Assembly: GCF_004402485.1 (NCBI RefSeq)
Contig: NZ_SOFG01000016.1
Span: forward strand, 1-64,000
Origin: Cryobacterium algoricola
GTDB taxonomy: Bacteria > Actinomycetota > Actinomycetes > Actinomycetales > Microbacteriaceae
Direction of reading: 5' to 3'
DNA: 64,000 nucleotides
A model generated the notes under the pieces. That model was not told the origin of the DNA and made no database searches. It saw nothing but the letters and a program-made list of their open reading frames with translations. Both the position numbers and the translations under genes were made by a program. Position 1 is the stretch's first letter. The number at the start of each line of letters is the position of its first letter. This document shows positions 8,493-19,817 of the stretch, one piece after another.

Positions 8493-10202
8493 ATGGCCGA
8501 ACCGACCGGGTTTGCCCGGACATGGCGCAGCAGGTGGCAGGACTGGCGTGACTGGAGGTCCTGGCGAGCCCGCCTGCTTCGCAAATGGCGTTCCTCGCTG
8601 CAGTTCCGCACCGTGACGATCACCGTCGTGCTGTCCGGCATCGCCATCGTCATGGTCGGCGTGTATGTCTCGGTGAGCGTCGGCAACGACCTGTTCCAGT
8701 CCCGGCTCGGCCAGGTCGAGCTCGACTCGAACCGGGCGACGAGCGCGGCCCAGGGCATCCTGGACTCCTCGGACGCTGCGGACCGCGTCCAGGTGCAGAG
8801 CCTGCTGGCCTCGGCGCGCAGCGCGATCTCCGCGGCGTCCTCGAGCCGACTTGTCGCGGTGTTCCGGGTTCCCGGCCAGGACCCGTCGACCGCCGCGCCC
8901 CAGGACTTCTCGACGTTCGGCGACTCGACCGAGGTCATCTCGCCCGAGCTGCGCACCGCTGTACAGGGCGCGCCGGGCACCCAGTTCTGGCAGTCGGTGG
9001 CCCTCTCGACGGATGACGACGGCCAGGTCGCCGGGATCGTCGTCGGTTCGCAGATCACCGTCCCCGTCGCCGGACGGTACGAGCTCTACATCGGCTACAA
9101 CCTCGGTGAGGCGGAAACGACGCTGCAGTTCGTGCAGCGGACCCTCGGCGTTGCCGGGCTCCTGCTCATCGTCCTGATCGGTGCGGTGACCTGGATCGTC
9201 GTGCGCTTCGTGGTGACTCCGATCCGGGTGGCGGCCGAGACCAGCCAGCGGCTGGCCTCGGGAGACCTCGGCGTGCGGCTGCCCGTCAAGGGCGACGATG
9301 TCATCACGACCCTCGCCCGGTCGTTCAACGGGATGGCGGACAGCCTGCAGAGCCAGATCAAGGAGCTCGCCGACCTGTCCGAGGTGCAGCAGCGTTTCGT
9401 CTCCGACGTGTCGCACGAACTGCGCACCCCGCTGACGACGATCCGGCTGGCCGGCGACATGCTCTACGACCAGCGGTCGGGCTTCCCCCCGGCGACGGGC
9501 CGCACCGCGGAACTGCTGCACGCCCAGGTCGAACGGTTCGAACTCCTGCTCGCGGACCTGCTCGAGATCAGCAAGTACGACGCCGGGTCCGTGGAACTCG
9601 AGGCCGAGCCGACGAACCTCGTGCACCTCGCCGCCGACGCCGTCGAGGGCCTGCGGTCGCTGGCCGAATCCAAGGGCACCCGGCTCAATCTCGTCGCACC
9701 GGGAGGGCACCTCGACGCGGAGGTCGATCCCCGTCGCATCCGCCGGATCATGCACAACCTGATCGGCAACGCGATCGAGCACGGCGAGGGCAAGCCCGTC
9801 ATCGTCTCGGTCGACAGCAACGAGACCGCCGTGGCGCTGTCGGTGCGCGACTATGGCCTCGGCATGAGCCAGGTCGACGTCAACCACGTCTTCGACCGGT
9901 TCTGGCGGGCCGACCCGTCCCGCAAGCGCACCATCGGCGGCACAGGTCTCGGCCTCTCGATCTCCCTCGAGGATGCGACGGTGCACCGCGGCTGGCTCCA
10001 GGTCTGGTCGAGCCCGGGGAAGGGCTCGTGCTTCCGGCTGACCCTGCCGCGGACCGCGCGTGGCGAGATCGCGAGCTCGCCGAGCCCGTTGCCGCCGGAG
10101 GACGCCGGGTCCGACGGCACGCTGCCGCGCCTCACGGTCGGCGAGGTCGGCAGGGCCGGGATCAAGGGTGCCCAACACGGTGAGGGAGCGGTCCATGACT
10201 GA
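8493..10202 (+). CDS. mtrB: Sensor histidine kinase MtrB
   Basis: The 569-residue kinase has a cytoplasmic tail rich in Arg and Trp, a membrane helix near residues 40-62, an extracytoplasmic sensor of about 150 residues and a second helix (VAGLLLIVLIGAVTWIVV). A HAMP domain, the H-box FVSDVSHELRTPLTTIR with the phosphoacceptor His, and N, G1 and G2 boxes (NLIGNAIEH, VRDYGLGM, GGTGLGLSIS) follow. It phosphorylates MtrA. The ATG at 8493 is chosen because it is the first after the mtrA stop. Its stop overlaps the lpqB start by eight bases, giving a mtrA-mtrB-lpqB operon. Confidence 0.94.
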   Translation: MAEPTGFARTWRSRWQDWRDWRSWRARLLRKWRSSLQFRTVTITVVLSGIAIVMVGVYVSVSVGNDLFQSRLGQVELDSNRATSAAQGILDSSDAADRVQVQSLLASARSAISAASSSRLVAVFRVPGQDPSTAAPQDFSTFGDSTEVISPELRTAVQGAPGTQFWQSVALSTDDDGQVAGIVVGSQITVPVAGRYELYIGYNLGEAETTLQFVQRTLGVAGLLLIVLIGAVTWIVVRFVVTPIRVAAETSQRLASGDLGVRLPVKGDDVITTLARSFNGMADSLQSQIKELADLSEVQQRFVSDVSHELRTPLTTIRLAGDMLYDQRSGFPPATGRTAELLHAQVERFELLLADLLEISKYDAGSVELEAEPTNLVHLAADAVEGLRSLAESKGTRLNLVAPGGHLDAEVDPRRIRRIMHNLIGNAIEHGEGKPVIVSVDSNETAVALSVRDYGLGMSQVDVNHVFDRFWRADPSRKRTIGGTGLGLSISLEDATVHRGWLQVWSSPGKGSCFRLTLPRTARGEIASSPSPLPPEDAGSDGTLPRLTVGEVGRAGIKGAQHGEGAVHD

Positions 10203-11958
10203 CCAGGACGGCGGCATCCGCCGGGCGAACCGGGCGAACCGGGCGACCCGGGCGACCCGGGCGAACCGGGCCGACCGGGCAACCCGTGGGGGCGCGCTCG
10301 CCGCCCTGCTCGTGCTCGCAGTCCTGCTCAGCGGATGCTCGGGGATACCCCGGAGCGGGAGCGTGCGCACCGGGCAGGAGGTCGCGGCCGGGGACAACCC
10401 CGCACCCGTCTTCCTTCCGTCGCACCCGCAGGCCAATGCCAGCCAGGAAGGCATCCTGCGCGGTTTCATCGACGCCCAGACCAGCCCGGAGAACGACTAC
10501 GCGATCGCCCGCGAATTCCTCGCCCCCGGTTTCAACGGATCCTGGGCGGCAGACGCCGGGGTCACGGTCGACGACGGGACGGCCCGCACCATCATCCCGG
10601 TCGACTCCCAGACCATGCAGTTCTCGGTGAATCCCGTTGCCGACGTCGACGCGATCGGCGAATACCACGAGGTCGAGTCGCCCGCGCCCGTCGTGCTGCG
10701 CTACCAGTTCCAGAAGATCGGCGACCAGTGGCGGATCAGCGCGGCTCCGAACGGCACCGTCGTCGACCAGACCACGTTCACCGACGTGTTCAGCCCTCAG
10801 GCCCTCTATTTCTTCGACTCGAGTTTCGCGTTCCTGGTGCCCGACCTGCGCTGGTTCCCGCGTGGGGGCGCCACCCTGACCAAGATCGTCAACGGCGTGC
10901 TGCACGGGCCGAGCCCGTGGCTGAGCGGAGCCGTCGTCACCGCCTTCCCTGACGGGACCAAGCTCACCGCGGATGCCGTGCAGGTCGTGTCGCGCGACGC
11001 GAAGGTCGATCTCAACGGCGAAGCCCTGAACGCAGACCGGGTCACCCTGCAGCGGATGCGGGCGCAGCTCATGAGCAGCCTCCCCACGGGCATCACCGTC
11101 ACGATCTCGATCAACCAGAACTCCCAGGACATCGGCGACCTCGGCGCCAACGCCCCGATCGTCAACCCGCGGGTGGACGCCCGGGCGCTCGTGCTCCGGC
11201 AGGGCGCCTTCGGATTCCTCTCGGCCGCAGGCAAGACCGTCACCCCGATTCCCGGGCTCTCCGACCAGGTCGTCGCGCTCGGACCGACGGCGGTCACCCT
11301 TTCTCCGGGGCAGACTGTCGCGGCGGCGCGGGCCGCGACCGGGGTCTCCGCCGTGCGGGTCGGCGAGGTCGCGAAGCTGCTCGATCCGCGGCCGGGCCTC
11401 ATCGCGCCGGCCGTCGACAACTTCGGCTACGTCTGGTCCGTGCCCGCGAGCCGTCCGGGTGAGCTGTTCGTGTACGGCCCGAACGGGGATGCGACGGCCG
11501 TACCGACCTCCTGGCCGGAGGCATCCGGAATCGTGGCGCTGCGCGTGTCCAGGGACGGCACCCGGCTGATCGCGCTGCTCACCTCCGGAACGGAGACCCG
11601 CTTCGTGGTCGTCTCGATCAAGCGGGACAAATCCGTCCCTGTCGCCCTCGGCGACGAGGTCCAGCTCCAGTCCGTTCCGGGCACCCCGCTCGACGCCACC
11701 TGGATCGACGAGCTCGCGGTCGCCTATCTCGTCGCTCTCCCGTCCGGCGAGGACCGGATCGTGACCCAGCAGCTCGGCGGAGTCAGCTCGAGCATCGAGT
11801 CGGCACCGGGCAGCACCACGATCACGGGCAGCAACACCGTGCGGGACGTGCGCGCACTCGTCGCAACGGGCAGCCTGATGATGCAGCGCGGAGTCGGCTG
11901 GCAGGAGCGCATCGACGACGTGACGCTTGTGGCCACCCAGCAGGGAATCGGCGGGTAG
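10195..11958 (+). CDS. lpqB: Lipoprotein LpqB, MtrAB accessory factor
   Basis: The 587-residue lipoprotein has a long positively charged N-terminal tail, a hydrophobic signal segment and a lipobox (VLLSGC). A GerMN-like domain follows (about residues 60-330) and then a C-terminal beta-propeller-like half (PGLIAPAVDNFGYVWSV, LRVSRDGTRLIAL). In mycobacteria LpqB interacts with MtrB and modulates its signalling. The start overlaps mtrB. The odd feature is the tail, which is lengthened by seven in-frame copies of a 9-base unit encoding Arg-Ala-(Asn/Thr/Asp). Confidence 0.93.
   Translation: MTDQDGGIRRANRANRATRATRANRADRATRGGALAALLVLAVLLSGCSGIPRSGSVRTGQEVAAGDNPAPVFLPSHPQANASQEGILRGFIDAQTSPENDYAIAREFLAPGFNGSWAADAGVTVDDGTARTIIPVDSQTMQFSVNPVADVDAIGEYHEVESPAPVVLRYQFQKIGDQWRISAAPNGTVVDQTTFTDVFSPQALYFFDSSFAFLVPDLRWFPRGGATLTKIVNGVLHGPSPWLSGAVVTAFPDGTKLTADAVQVVSRDAKVDLNGEALNADRVTLQRMRAQLMSSLPTGITVTISINQNSQDIGDLGANAPIVNPRVDARALVLRQGAFGFLSAAGKTVTPIPGLSDQVVALGPTAVTLSPGQTVAAARAATGVSAVRVGEVAKLLDPRPGLIAPAVDNFGYVWSVPASRPGELFVYGPNGDATAVPTSWPEASGIVALRVSRDGTRLIALLTSGTETRFVVVSIKRDKSVPVALGDEVQLQSVPGTPLDATWIDELAVAYLVALPSGEDRIVTQQLGGVSSSIESAPGSTTITGSNTVRDVRALVATGSLMMQRGVGWQERIDDVTLVATQQGIGG
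10222..10284 (+). repeat. Nine-base tandem repeat inside lpqB
   Basis: Seven tandem copies of CGGGCGAAC-type units encode repeated Arg-Ala-Asn/Thr/Asp before the signal segment of LpqB. The number of positive charges before the export signal could vary by slippage. Confidence 0.8.
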
Positions 11959-12054
11959 CAGCGGGCCTGTCCTCAACAGGCCGGCGCCGGACCGCGCGCC
12001 CACCGGTGTGCGCCGGCGGTCACCCGCCCGCGGCGGGCCGGCGAGTCTGGGGGC

Positions 12055-12804
12055 ATGACGAGGACCGGCGCGGAACGAACGGCACGAGCCGCGCGGCGGG
12101 CCGTCCTGGACGCGTGGGCCGTTCTCCTGCCCACGGCGTGCAGCGGATGCGGGGTGCCGGACTCCGCGCTCTGTGCGGCCTGCCGCGCCCGCCTAGCGCC
12201 CGCCGTGCGCGTGACCGAGCGTGGCGGCCTGCGGGTCTGGGCGGGGCTCGACTATTCCGGCGTGCCGAGGCGCGTGATCGCGAGCTTCAAGGACGGCGGG
12301 CGAACGGATGCCGCCGCCGCGCTCGCCCCTCCGCTCCTGGCCGCCGTCGTGGCCGCGCTCGCCGCTGTGCAGCCGCACGGTGCTGTGGAGCCCCGAGGCA
12401 CCCTGGAACCGGGCCGCGGCCGGCACCCGGACGCGGGCATCCACCTCGTCACGATTCCCTCGTCGCGGCGCGCCTGGCGGGCACGCGGATTCCTGCCCGT
12501 CGACCTCCTGCTCCGCCGGGCCGGACTCGCACCGAGCCGGGTGCTCACCAGCAGGGAGACCGCCGACCAGGTCGGGCTCGACCGTGCCGCGCGGGCCAGG
12601 AACCGGGACGGGTCGCTCCGCGCCGTGCGCCCCCTGACCGGGGTACGCTGCCTCCTCGTCGACGACATCGTCACGACGGGCGCCACCCTCCTCGAAGCCC
12701 GGCGGGCCATCCTCGCCGCCGGGGGAGAGGTCGTCGGTGGCGCCGCTCTCGCGGAAACCCGGAGACGCCATCCGGTCACACACCGTTCATCGGAAACGGA
12801 TTGA
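12055..12804 (+). CDS. ComF family phosphoribosyltransferase-like protein
   Basis: The 249-residue protein has a zinc-binding N-terminus (LLPTACSGCGVPDSALCAAC, four cysteines) and a C-terminal type I phosphoribosyltransferase fold with the PRPP loop LLVDDIVTTGATLLEA. This is the ComF arrangement. ComF proteins support DNA uptake in competent bacteria, while in actinobacteria the role is unproven. It lies in its usual place between lpqB and hpf. The ATG is the only well-placed start. Confidence 0.9.
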   Translation: MTRTGAERTARAARRAVLDAWAVLLPTACSGCGVPDSALCAACRARLAPAVRVTERGGLRVWAGLDYSGVPRRVIASFKDGGRTDAAAALAPPLLAAVVAALAAVQPHGAVEPRGTLEPGRGRHPDAGIHLVTIPSSRRAWRARGFLPVDLLLRRAGLAPSRVLTSRETADQVGLDRAARARNRDGSLRAVRPLTGVRCLLVDDIVTTGATLLEARRAILAAGGEVVGGAALAETRRRHPVTHRSSETD

Positions 12805-12903
12805 CAAATTGCGGTGACTTCTCCGCCGGGCAGGGCTACGGTGGAGCTAAAGGCGCGCAACAATCGCCCGGCACCGGGCGGTTCGCCAGATCTGGAGGTC
12901 GTC

Positions 12904-13611
12904 ATGGAAACTAACATCGTCGGACGAAACCTGGGGATCACTGATCGTTTCCGGTCATATGCGTCGGAAAAGGCCGAGAAGATTGCCGGCCTCGCCGACA
13001 AGGCCCTCGCCCTCGAAGTCAAGCTCAGCCGGAACCGCGAAAAGGGTTCAGCCACCGGCAACGACAGGGTCGAGCTGACCCTGATCGGGAAGGGGCCCAT
13101 CGTCCGCGCCGAAGCGGACGGGTCGGACAAGTACGCTGCCTTCGACGTTGCACTCGGACGGCTCCTCGAGCGCGTTCGCCGCGCCAAGGACCGCCAGAAG
13201 CTGCACCGTGGCGGAGCGCACCGGCCCACGTCGCTGCATGACGCGGCATCCGTGGACTTCAGCGTCGTCGACATCAAGCCGGCCGACGCCGAAACCCTCG
13301 ACGAGGTGCGCACCGGTGTCATCCGGGTGATCCACCCCACCGAGTCCGAGGCCGCCGCTGCAGCGATCGTCGCAGAGGAGGAAGTGGACGAGGTGTACAC
13401 GCCGGTCGTCATCCGCCGCAAGGTCTTCTCCGCTGCCCCGATGACCGTCGACGACGCCCTGTACTTCATGGAACTCGTCGGGCACGACTTCTACCTGTTC
13501 CAGGACTCCGAGACGAACCGGCCGAGCGTGGTCTACCGCCGCAAGGGCTGGGACTACGGGGTCATCGAACTCGATGAGAACAGCGAGGAGTTGCGGGTCG
13601 CCGCCGAGTAA
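12904..13611 (+). CDS. hpf: Ribosome hibernation promoting factor, long form (HPF)
   Basis: The 235-residue protein has an N-terminal S30AE domain (NIVGRNLGITDRFRSYASEK) and a C-terminal dimerisation domain with VIRRKVFSAAPMTVDDALYF and FFLFQDSE-like residues. Two-domain long HPF dimerises 70S ribosomes into 100S particles in stationary phase. The ATG at 12904 is preceded by a good GGAGGTCGTC ribosome site; the longer frame upstream does not fit the family. Confidence 0.94.
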   Translation: METNIVGRNLGITDRFRSYASEKAEKIAGLADKALALEVKLSRNREKGSATGNDRVELTLIGKGPIVRAEADGSDKYAAFDVALGRLLERVRRAKDRQKLHRGGAHRPTSLHDAASVDFSVVDIKPADAETLDEVRTGVIRVIHPTESEAAAAAIVAEEEVDEVYTPVVIRRKVFSAAPMTVDDALYFMELVGHDFYLFQDSETNRPSVVYRRKGWDYGVIELDENSEELRVAAE

Positions 13612-13784
13612 GGCGTCCGGTAGGCCGTCGAGTGCACTCCCTGACCAACTAGCATTGTTATAGTTGCCGCACACCGGCGCACAACAGTGCCGGCGTGGTT
13701 CAATCCGTCGCGTGAGCAGCCAGACCCTGGTTCATCTCACCGAGACGACAGGCGTAACGGCGCCGTGACTAGTGGAGTGCATTC

Positions 13785-16607
<2,823 letters not shown>

Positions 16608-16626
16608 CACCACCCGCTGCACACCG

Positions 16627-16656
16627 AAAGGCCGGGTCCCAGGGGACCCGGCCTTT
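16627..16656 (+). terminator. Terminator after secA
   Basis: A perfect 14-bp stem (AAAGGCCGGGTCCC with its complement) and a minimal loop end in TTTC, 20 bases after the secA stop codon. Confidence 0.85.
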
Positions 16657-16700
16657 CTGCGCGCCGGCCCCGCCCGCCGCATCCGCCGCCCCGCCCTGTT

Positions 16701-16800
16701 GTGTTCCGAATTCAGGAGTACGCGCGGCCGGCGGTGCGGATGTGCCGGACCAGTGCGACCGACGAGTGACGAATCGGCGCAACTCCTGAATTCGGAACAC
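16701..16800. repeat. Paired 19-bp inverted repeat (intergenic repeat unit)
   Basis: GTGTTCCGAATTCAGGAGT at 16701-16719 recurs as an exact reverse complement at 16782-16800, with 62 bases between. It contains no open frame. The form, short perfect terminal inverted repeats around a small GC-rich centre, suits a dispersed intergenic element of the MITE or BIME kind. Confidence 0.65.
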
Positions 16801-16821
16801 CCTGCGGGCCGGAATACGTAA

Positions 16822-16851
16822 GCCGCCCCGTACCTTGGGGTACGGGGCGGC
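16822..16851. terminator. Bidirectional hairpin terminator downstream of the MFS gene
   Basis: A perfect 13-bp GC-rich stem (GCCGCCCCGTACC) with a 4-base loop lies 31 bases beyond the stop of the leftward MFS gene. No T-run is obvious on either strand, so it may act weakly. Confidence 0.6.
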
Positions 16852-16882
16852 GGTGGTGGTGCGGAGTGCGGGGTGGGAGTGC

Positions 16883-18409
16883 CTAATGCACCGGGAGCGG
16901 AGCCTCGGCGGGTGCGGCCGCAGGGGTGCCGTGCGGGTTCGAGAGCGATACGCCATGGCCCATCCTCCGGAAGAGCAGCCCCGCGAGGACGGCGCCGAAG
17001 GCGAAGAAGCCGGCGCCCCACCAGTACGCGACGGCGTAACTGTGGATCGCGGCATCCGCGGCCACCGCGGCGGTGAGCGGGGTGTTCGCGGCCAGGAAGT
17101 TGGTCGCAGCGGTCGCGGCGAGCGTGTTGAGTAGCGCGGTGCCGATCGACCCGCCGACCTGCTGGCTCGTGTTCACCATTGCGGAGGCGACCCCGGCGAA
17201 CTGGCGGTCGACGCCGAGCGTCGCCGTCTGCATCGAGGCGGGCATGATCGAGCCCATCGCGAAGCCGAGGATCATCAGCGGCGGCAGCACGTCGGCGGCG
17301 TAGGTGCTGTTCAGGTCGAGGTGGGTCAGGTAGATCATTCCGAGTGCGCCGAGCGTCATGCCGAAGGGCACCATGATCTTCGGGCCGAACCGGGGCACGA
17401 AGATGTTCGTCGACAGCTGGGCCGAGACAACGAGCATCGCGATCATCGGCAGGAAGGAGAGGCCGGTCTGGATCGGGGTGTAGCGCAGCGAGACCTGCAG
17501 GTAGTACGTGACGAACAGGAAGATGCCGAACATGCCTGCACCCGCAATCAGCACAGACAGGTACGCGGCGCCGCGGTTGCGGTCGAGCACGATCGCGAGC
17601 GGCAGCAGCGGATGCGCGGCGCGGCGTTGCCACAGCACGAACGCGACGAGAAGCACGACAGACCCCGAGAGCATGCCCCAGGTCAGCGGCGAGTCCCAGC
17701 CGTCGGTCTCGGCGTTGGAGAAGCCGTAGACGAGGCCGAAGAGTGCTCCGGAGACCAGGATGGTGCCGGGGATGTCGAGCTTCGGGCGCGGGCCGGTGCG
17801 TTCGAGGTGGTCGACGAAGACGATCGCGCCGATCACCCCGATCACGGCGATGGGGATATTGATGTAGAGGTTCCAGCGCCAGTCGAGGTTCTGGGTGAGG
17901 AAGCCGCCGAGCAGCAGGCCGACGGCGCCGCCGGCACCGGCGATCGCTCCGAAGATCCCGAATGCGCGGGCGCGCTCCTTCGGGATGGTGAACGTCGTCG
18001 TGAGGACGGCGAGGGCGGTCGGGGCGAGCAGGGCGCCGAACGCGCCCTGCAGGGCGCGGGCGCCGACGAGCAGCCCGAACGTGCCAGCCGCACCGCCGAG
18101 CGCCGAGGCGGCGGCGAAGCCGATGAGGCCGATGATGAAGGTGCGCTTCCGGCCGATGAGGTCGGACAGCCGTCCGCCGAGCAGGAGGAGGCTCGCGAAG
18201 GCGAGCGAATAGGCGGTGATGATCCACTGGCGGTCTCCGTTGGAGAAGCCGAGGTCGGTCTGCGCGGAGGGCAGGGCGATGTTGACCACGGTCGAATCGA
18301 GCACGACCATGAGCTGGGCGAGGGCGACGGTGCTGAGGGTCCACCAGCGCCGGGAGTGCGGCACGGGCGTGCTCGTCAGAGGGGATGAAGTAGTGGAAGT
18401 CTTTGGCAT
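16883..18409 (-). CDS. MFS drug exporter, DHA2 (EmrB/QacA) family
   Basis: The 508-residue protein has about fourteen membrane helices. Family motifs are VVLDSTVVNIALP (motif D1 at helix 1), GGRLSDLIGRKRTFIIG (motif A) and a GALFGLVYGF-type region. DHA2 transporters export drugs or metabolites by proton antiport. It is divergent from a TetR-family gene, which by analogy with QacA/QacR-type pairs is the likely repressor (inference). The ATG at 18409 gives the normal family length. Confidence 0.9.
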   Translation of the reverse strand: MPKTSTTSSPLTSTPVPHSRRWWTLSTVALAQLMVVLDSTVVNIALPSAQTDLGFSNGDRQWIITAYSLAFASLLLLGGRLSDLIGRKRTFIIGLIGFAAASALGGAAGTFGLLVGARALQGAFGALLAPTALAVLTTTFTIPKERARAFGIFGAIAGAGGAVGLLLGGFLTQNLDWRWNLYINIPIAVIGVIGAIVFVDHLERTGPRPKLDIPGTILVSGALFGLVYGFSNAETDGWDSPLTWGMLSGSVVLLVAFVLWQRRAAHPLLPLAIVLDRNRGAAYLSVLIAGAGMFGIFLFVTYYLQVSLRYTPIQTGLSFLPMIAMLVVSAQLSTNIFVPRFGPKIMVPFGMTLGALGMIYLTHLDLNSTYAADVLPPLMILGFAMGSIMPASMQTATLGVDRQFAGVASAMVNTSQQVGGSIGTALLNTLAATAATNFLAANTPLTAAVAADAAIHSYAVAYWWGAGFFAFGAVLAGLLFRRMGHGVSLSNPHGTPAAAPAEAPLPVH

Positions 18410-18504
18410 GAAGGCGACTATATACGATACTGTGGAGTTCCGGATCTTAACAGTTCCTGAATTTACCTCCGGGTAACATTCGATCAGAAGGTCTCGATCA
18501 GAAA
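18410..18504. promoter_or_regulatory. Divergent MFS/TetR promoter-operator region
   Basis: The 95-bp gap between divergent starts is AT-rich relative to its surroundings. It has TATAGT/TATCGT-like hexamers for the exporter on the minus strand and two GGAACT direct repeats on that strand that could form part of a TetR operator. Sites are guessed from position only. Confidence 0.4.
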
Positions 18505-19236
18505 GTGGTGAGTGTGGCGAAGACGCAGCTCGATCCCGCCGTGGAGAACCCCGCCGTGGAGAACCCCGCCGAGGAGACGGAGCCCGTGAAGCTCGGACGG
18601 AGACGGGATCACACCCGCGATCCGGACATCCTCGCCGCAGCCGTCGACGTGCTTGCCGAGTGCGGGTACGACGGCATGACCATCGACATGGTCGCGACCA
18701 GGGCGAAGGCGGGCAAGGCCACCCTCTACCGGCGGTGGCCCTCGAAGGGCGAACTCGTCATCGACGCGGTCGCGTGCATGAAGAACGCCGACCTGAACCT
18801 GTCGCAGCTCCCGGACACCGGCACACTGCGCGGGGACCTCATCGCCATGATCAAGCCGCACTCGATCGAGGACGGCGAGAAGAAGCTCCGGGTGATCGCC
18901 GGTCTGATGTCCCTGCTCGCCCACTCGCCGGAACTCGCCGAAACCGCCAGGGTCTCCGTCGTCGAACCCCGGGTGACCGCGCATCGGTTTCTGCTGCGCC
19001 GGGCCGTCGAGCGCGGCGAGATCTCACCGTCGTGCGACATCGACAACCTGTCGACCGTGACCACCGCCATGGCCTCCATGCGGATCCTGTTCGAGAGCAA
19101 GACCATCGACAGGGAATTCCTGATCTCCCTGATCGACGGGGTGATCCTGCCCGCGGCGGGCCTGAGCCCCGGCACGGGGACCGGCCCGGTCGCGGAGCCG
19201 CCCGCCCCAGCGGAGACGGCCGTCACAGCACGTTGA
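18505..19236 (+). CDS. TetR/AcrR family transcriptional regulator
   Basis: The product is about 240 residues. Its N-terminal HTH is typical of TetR: DILAAAVDVLAECGYDGMT, then KAGKATLYRRWPSKGELV, followed by an all-helical ligand-binding region. Three GTG codons (18505, 18508, 18514) could start translation and none has a clear ribosome site. The head carries a small duplication of a 15-base unit encoding VENPA. It probably represses the divergent MFS exporter. The 3' end overlaps the convergent Rv3235-family gene by 14 bases. Confidence 0.88.
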   Translation: MVSVAKTQLDPAVENPAVENPAEETEPVKLGRRRDHTRDPDILAAAVDVLAECGYDGMTIDMVATRAKAGKATLYRRWPSKGELVIDAVACMKNADLNLSQLPDTGTLRGDLIAMIKPHSIEDGEKKLRVIAGLMSLLAHSPELAETARVSVVEPRVTAHRFLLRRAVERGEISPSCDIDNLSTVTTAMASMRILFESKTIDREFLISLIDGVILPAAGLSPGTGTGPVAEPPAPAETAVTAR

Positions 19237-19660
19237 TCGCGCTGGCCCGCCAGCGATTGTCGAGGCCCTCAAGGCGTAACGCGACCGCGCGCACCCGTAC
19301 CTTGCTGTGCACGATGACGACGGCCTCGACCACGCCGTCCCTCGGTTCGGTGATGGTGACCCTGCCGATGGAGATCGCCGGCCGCTGCGCCTGGAGGCCC
19401 TTGATCGCCCGTGCCCGGTTGGAGAGCACGACCCGTTTGAGCAGGTGACGGTAGACGTCGTCGCTCACCCAGCGCGCGAGCTGGTCGAGTTCGCGAGCCC
19501 CGGACAGCACCTCGATCACGCAGCGGGTGAGGTTGATGAGCAGCGGCTCGGGGTCGGGCAACTGCCCACGGGAACTCGGCTGCAGCCCGAAGTAGTCTTC
19601 GTCGGCGAACCGCTCCGCTCGGGCGCTCGCCTGCTCACTCTTACCGACTGATTCGCTCAT
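19223..19660 (-). CDS. Rv3235 family (DUF6459) protein
   Basis: The 145-residue protein has the family pattern LLINLTRCVIEVLSGARELDQLARWVSDDVYRHL, a central RAIKGLQAQRPAISIGRV stretch, and a beta-rich C-terminus ending in ALRLEGLDNRWRASAINVL. The family is confined to actinobacteria, usually near secA, and has no assigned function. An ATG at 19660 gives the normal length. It points away from the gene that the prophage interrupts. Confidence 0.85.
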   Translation of the reverse strand: MSESVGKSEQASARAERFADEDYFGLQPSSRGQLPDPEPLLINLTRCVIEVLSGARELDQLARWVSDDVYRHLLKRVVLSNRARAIKGLQAQRPAISIGRVTITEPRDGVVEAVVIVHSKVRVRAVALRLEGLDNRWRASAINVL

Positions 19661-19790
19661 GACTCCTCCGGGGGTTCCGGGCGCTGAGGTACAGGTTCGC
19701 TACTCAACCAGCGGATGCCCGTGGTGTCGAGCGCTTATATGTCCTGTGGATAACGTGGCTGCCCGATGTGTGCCGAGCTAGCGTCGTTCT

Positions 19791-19817
19791 GTGCGCTGGG
19801 ACAACCTGTTCGACGAC
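19791..19817 (+). pseudogene. 5' nine codons of the host gene split by the prophage
   Basis: GTG at 19791 starts nine codons (MRWDNLFDD) and then runs into phage sequence at the attL core. The remaining host codons begin at 62719 with LEGQLEHELNAEDLELR. The joined frame of about 213 codons matches a protein I recall as conserved beside Rv3235 genes in Microbacteriaceae. A TAGCGT hexamer seven bases before GTG could be a -10 box, giving a leaderless mRNA. In the lysogen these nine codons are fused in frame to the integrase. Confidence 0.75.
19810..19817 (+). other. attL: attL core of the prophage
   Basis: The octamer TCGACGAC occurs here and at 62711-62718. To its left the sequence is host (Rv3235 gene and the 5' end of the split gene); to its right it is phage (integrase). 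A short identical core is typical of large serine integrases. Confidence 0.8.

Noticed and set aside
8313-10469. 718-codon minus-strand frame opposite mtrB
   Set aside because: Composition and position show it is the complement of mtrB codon bias.
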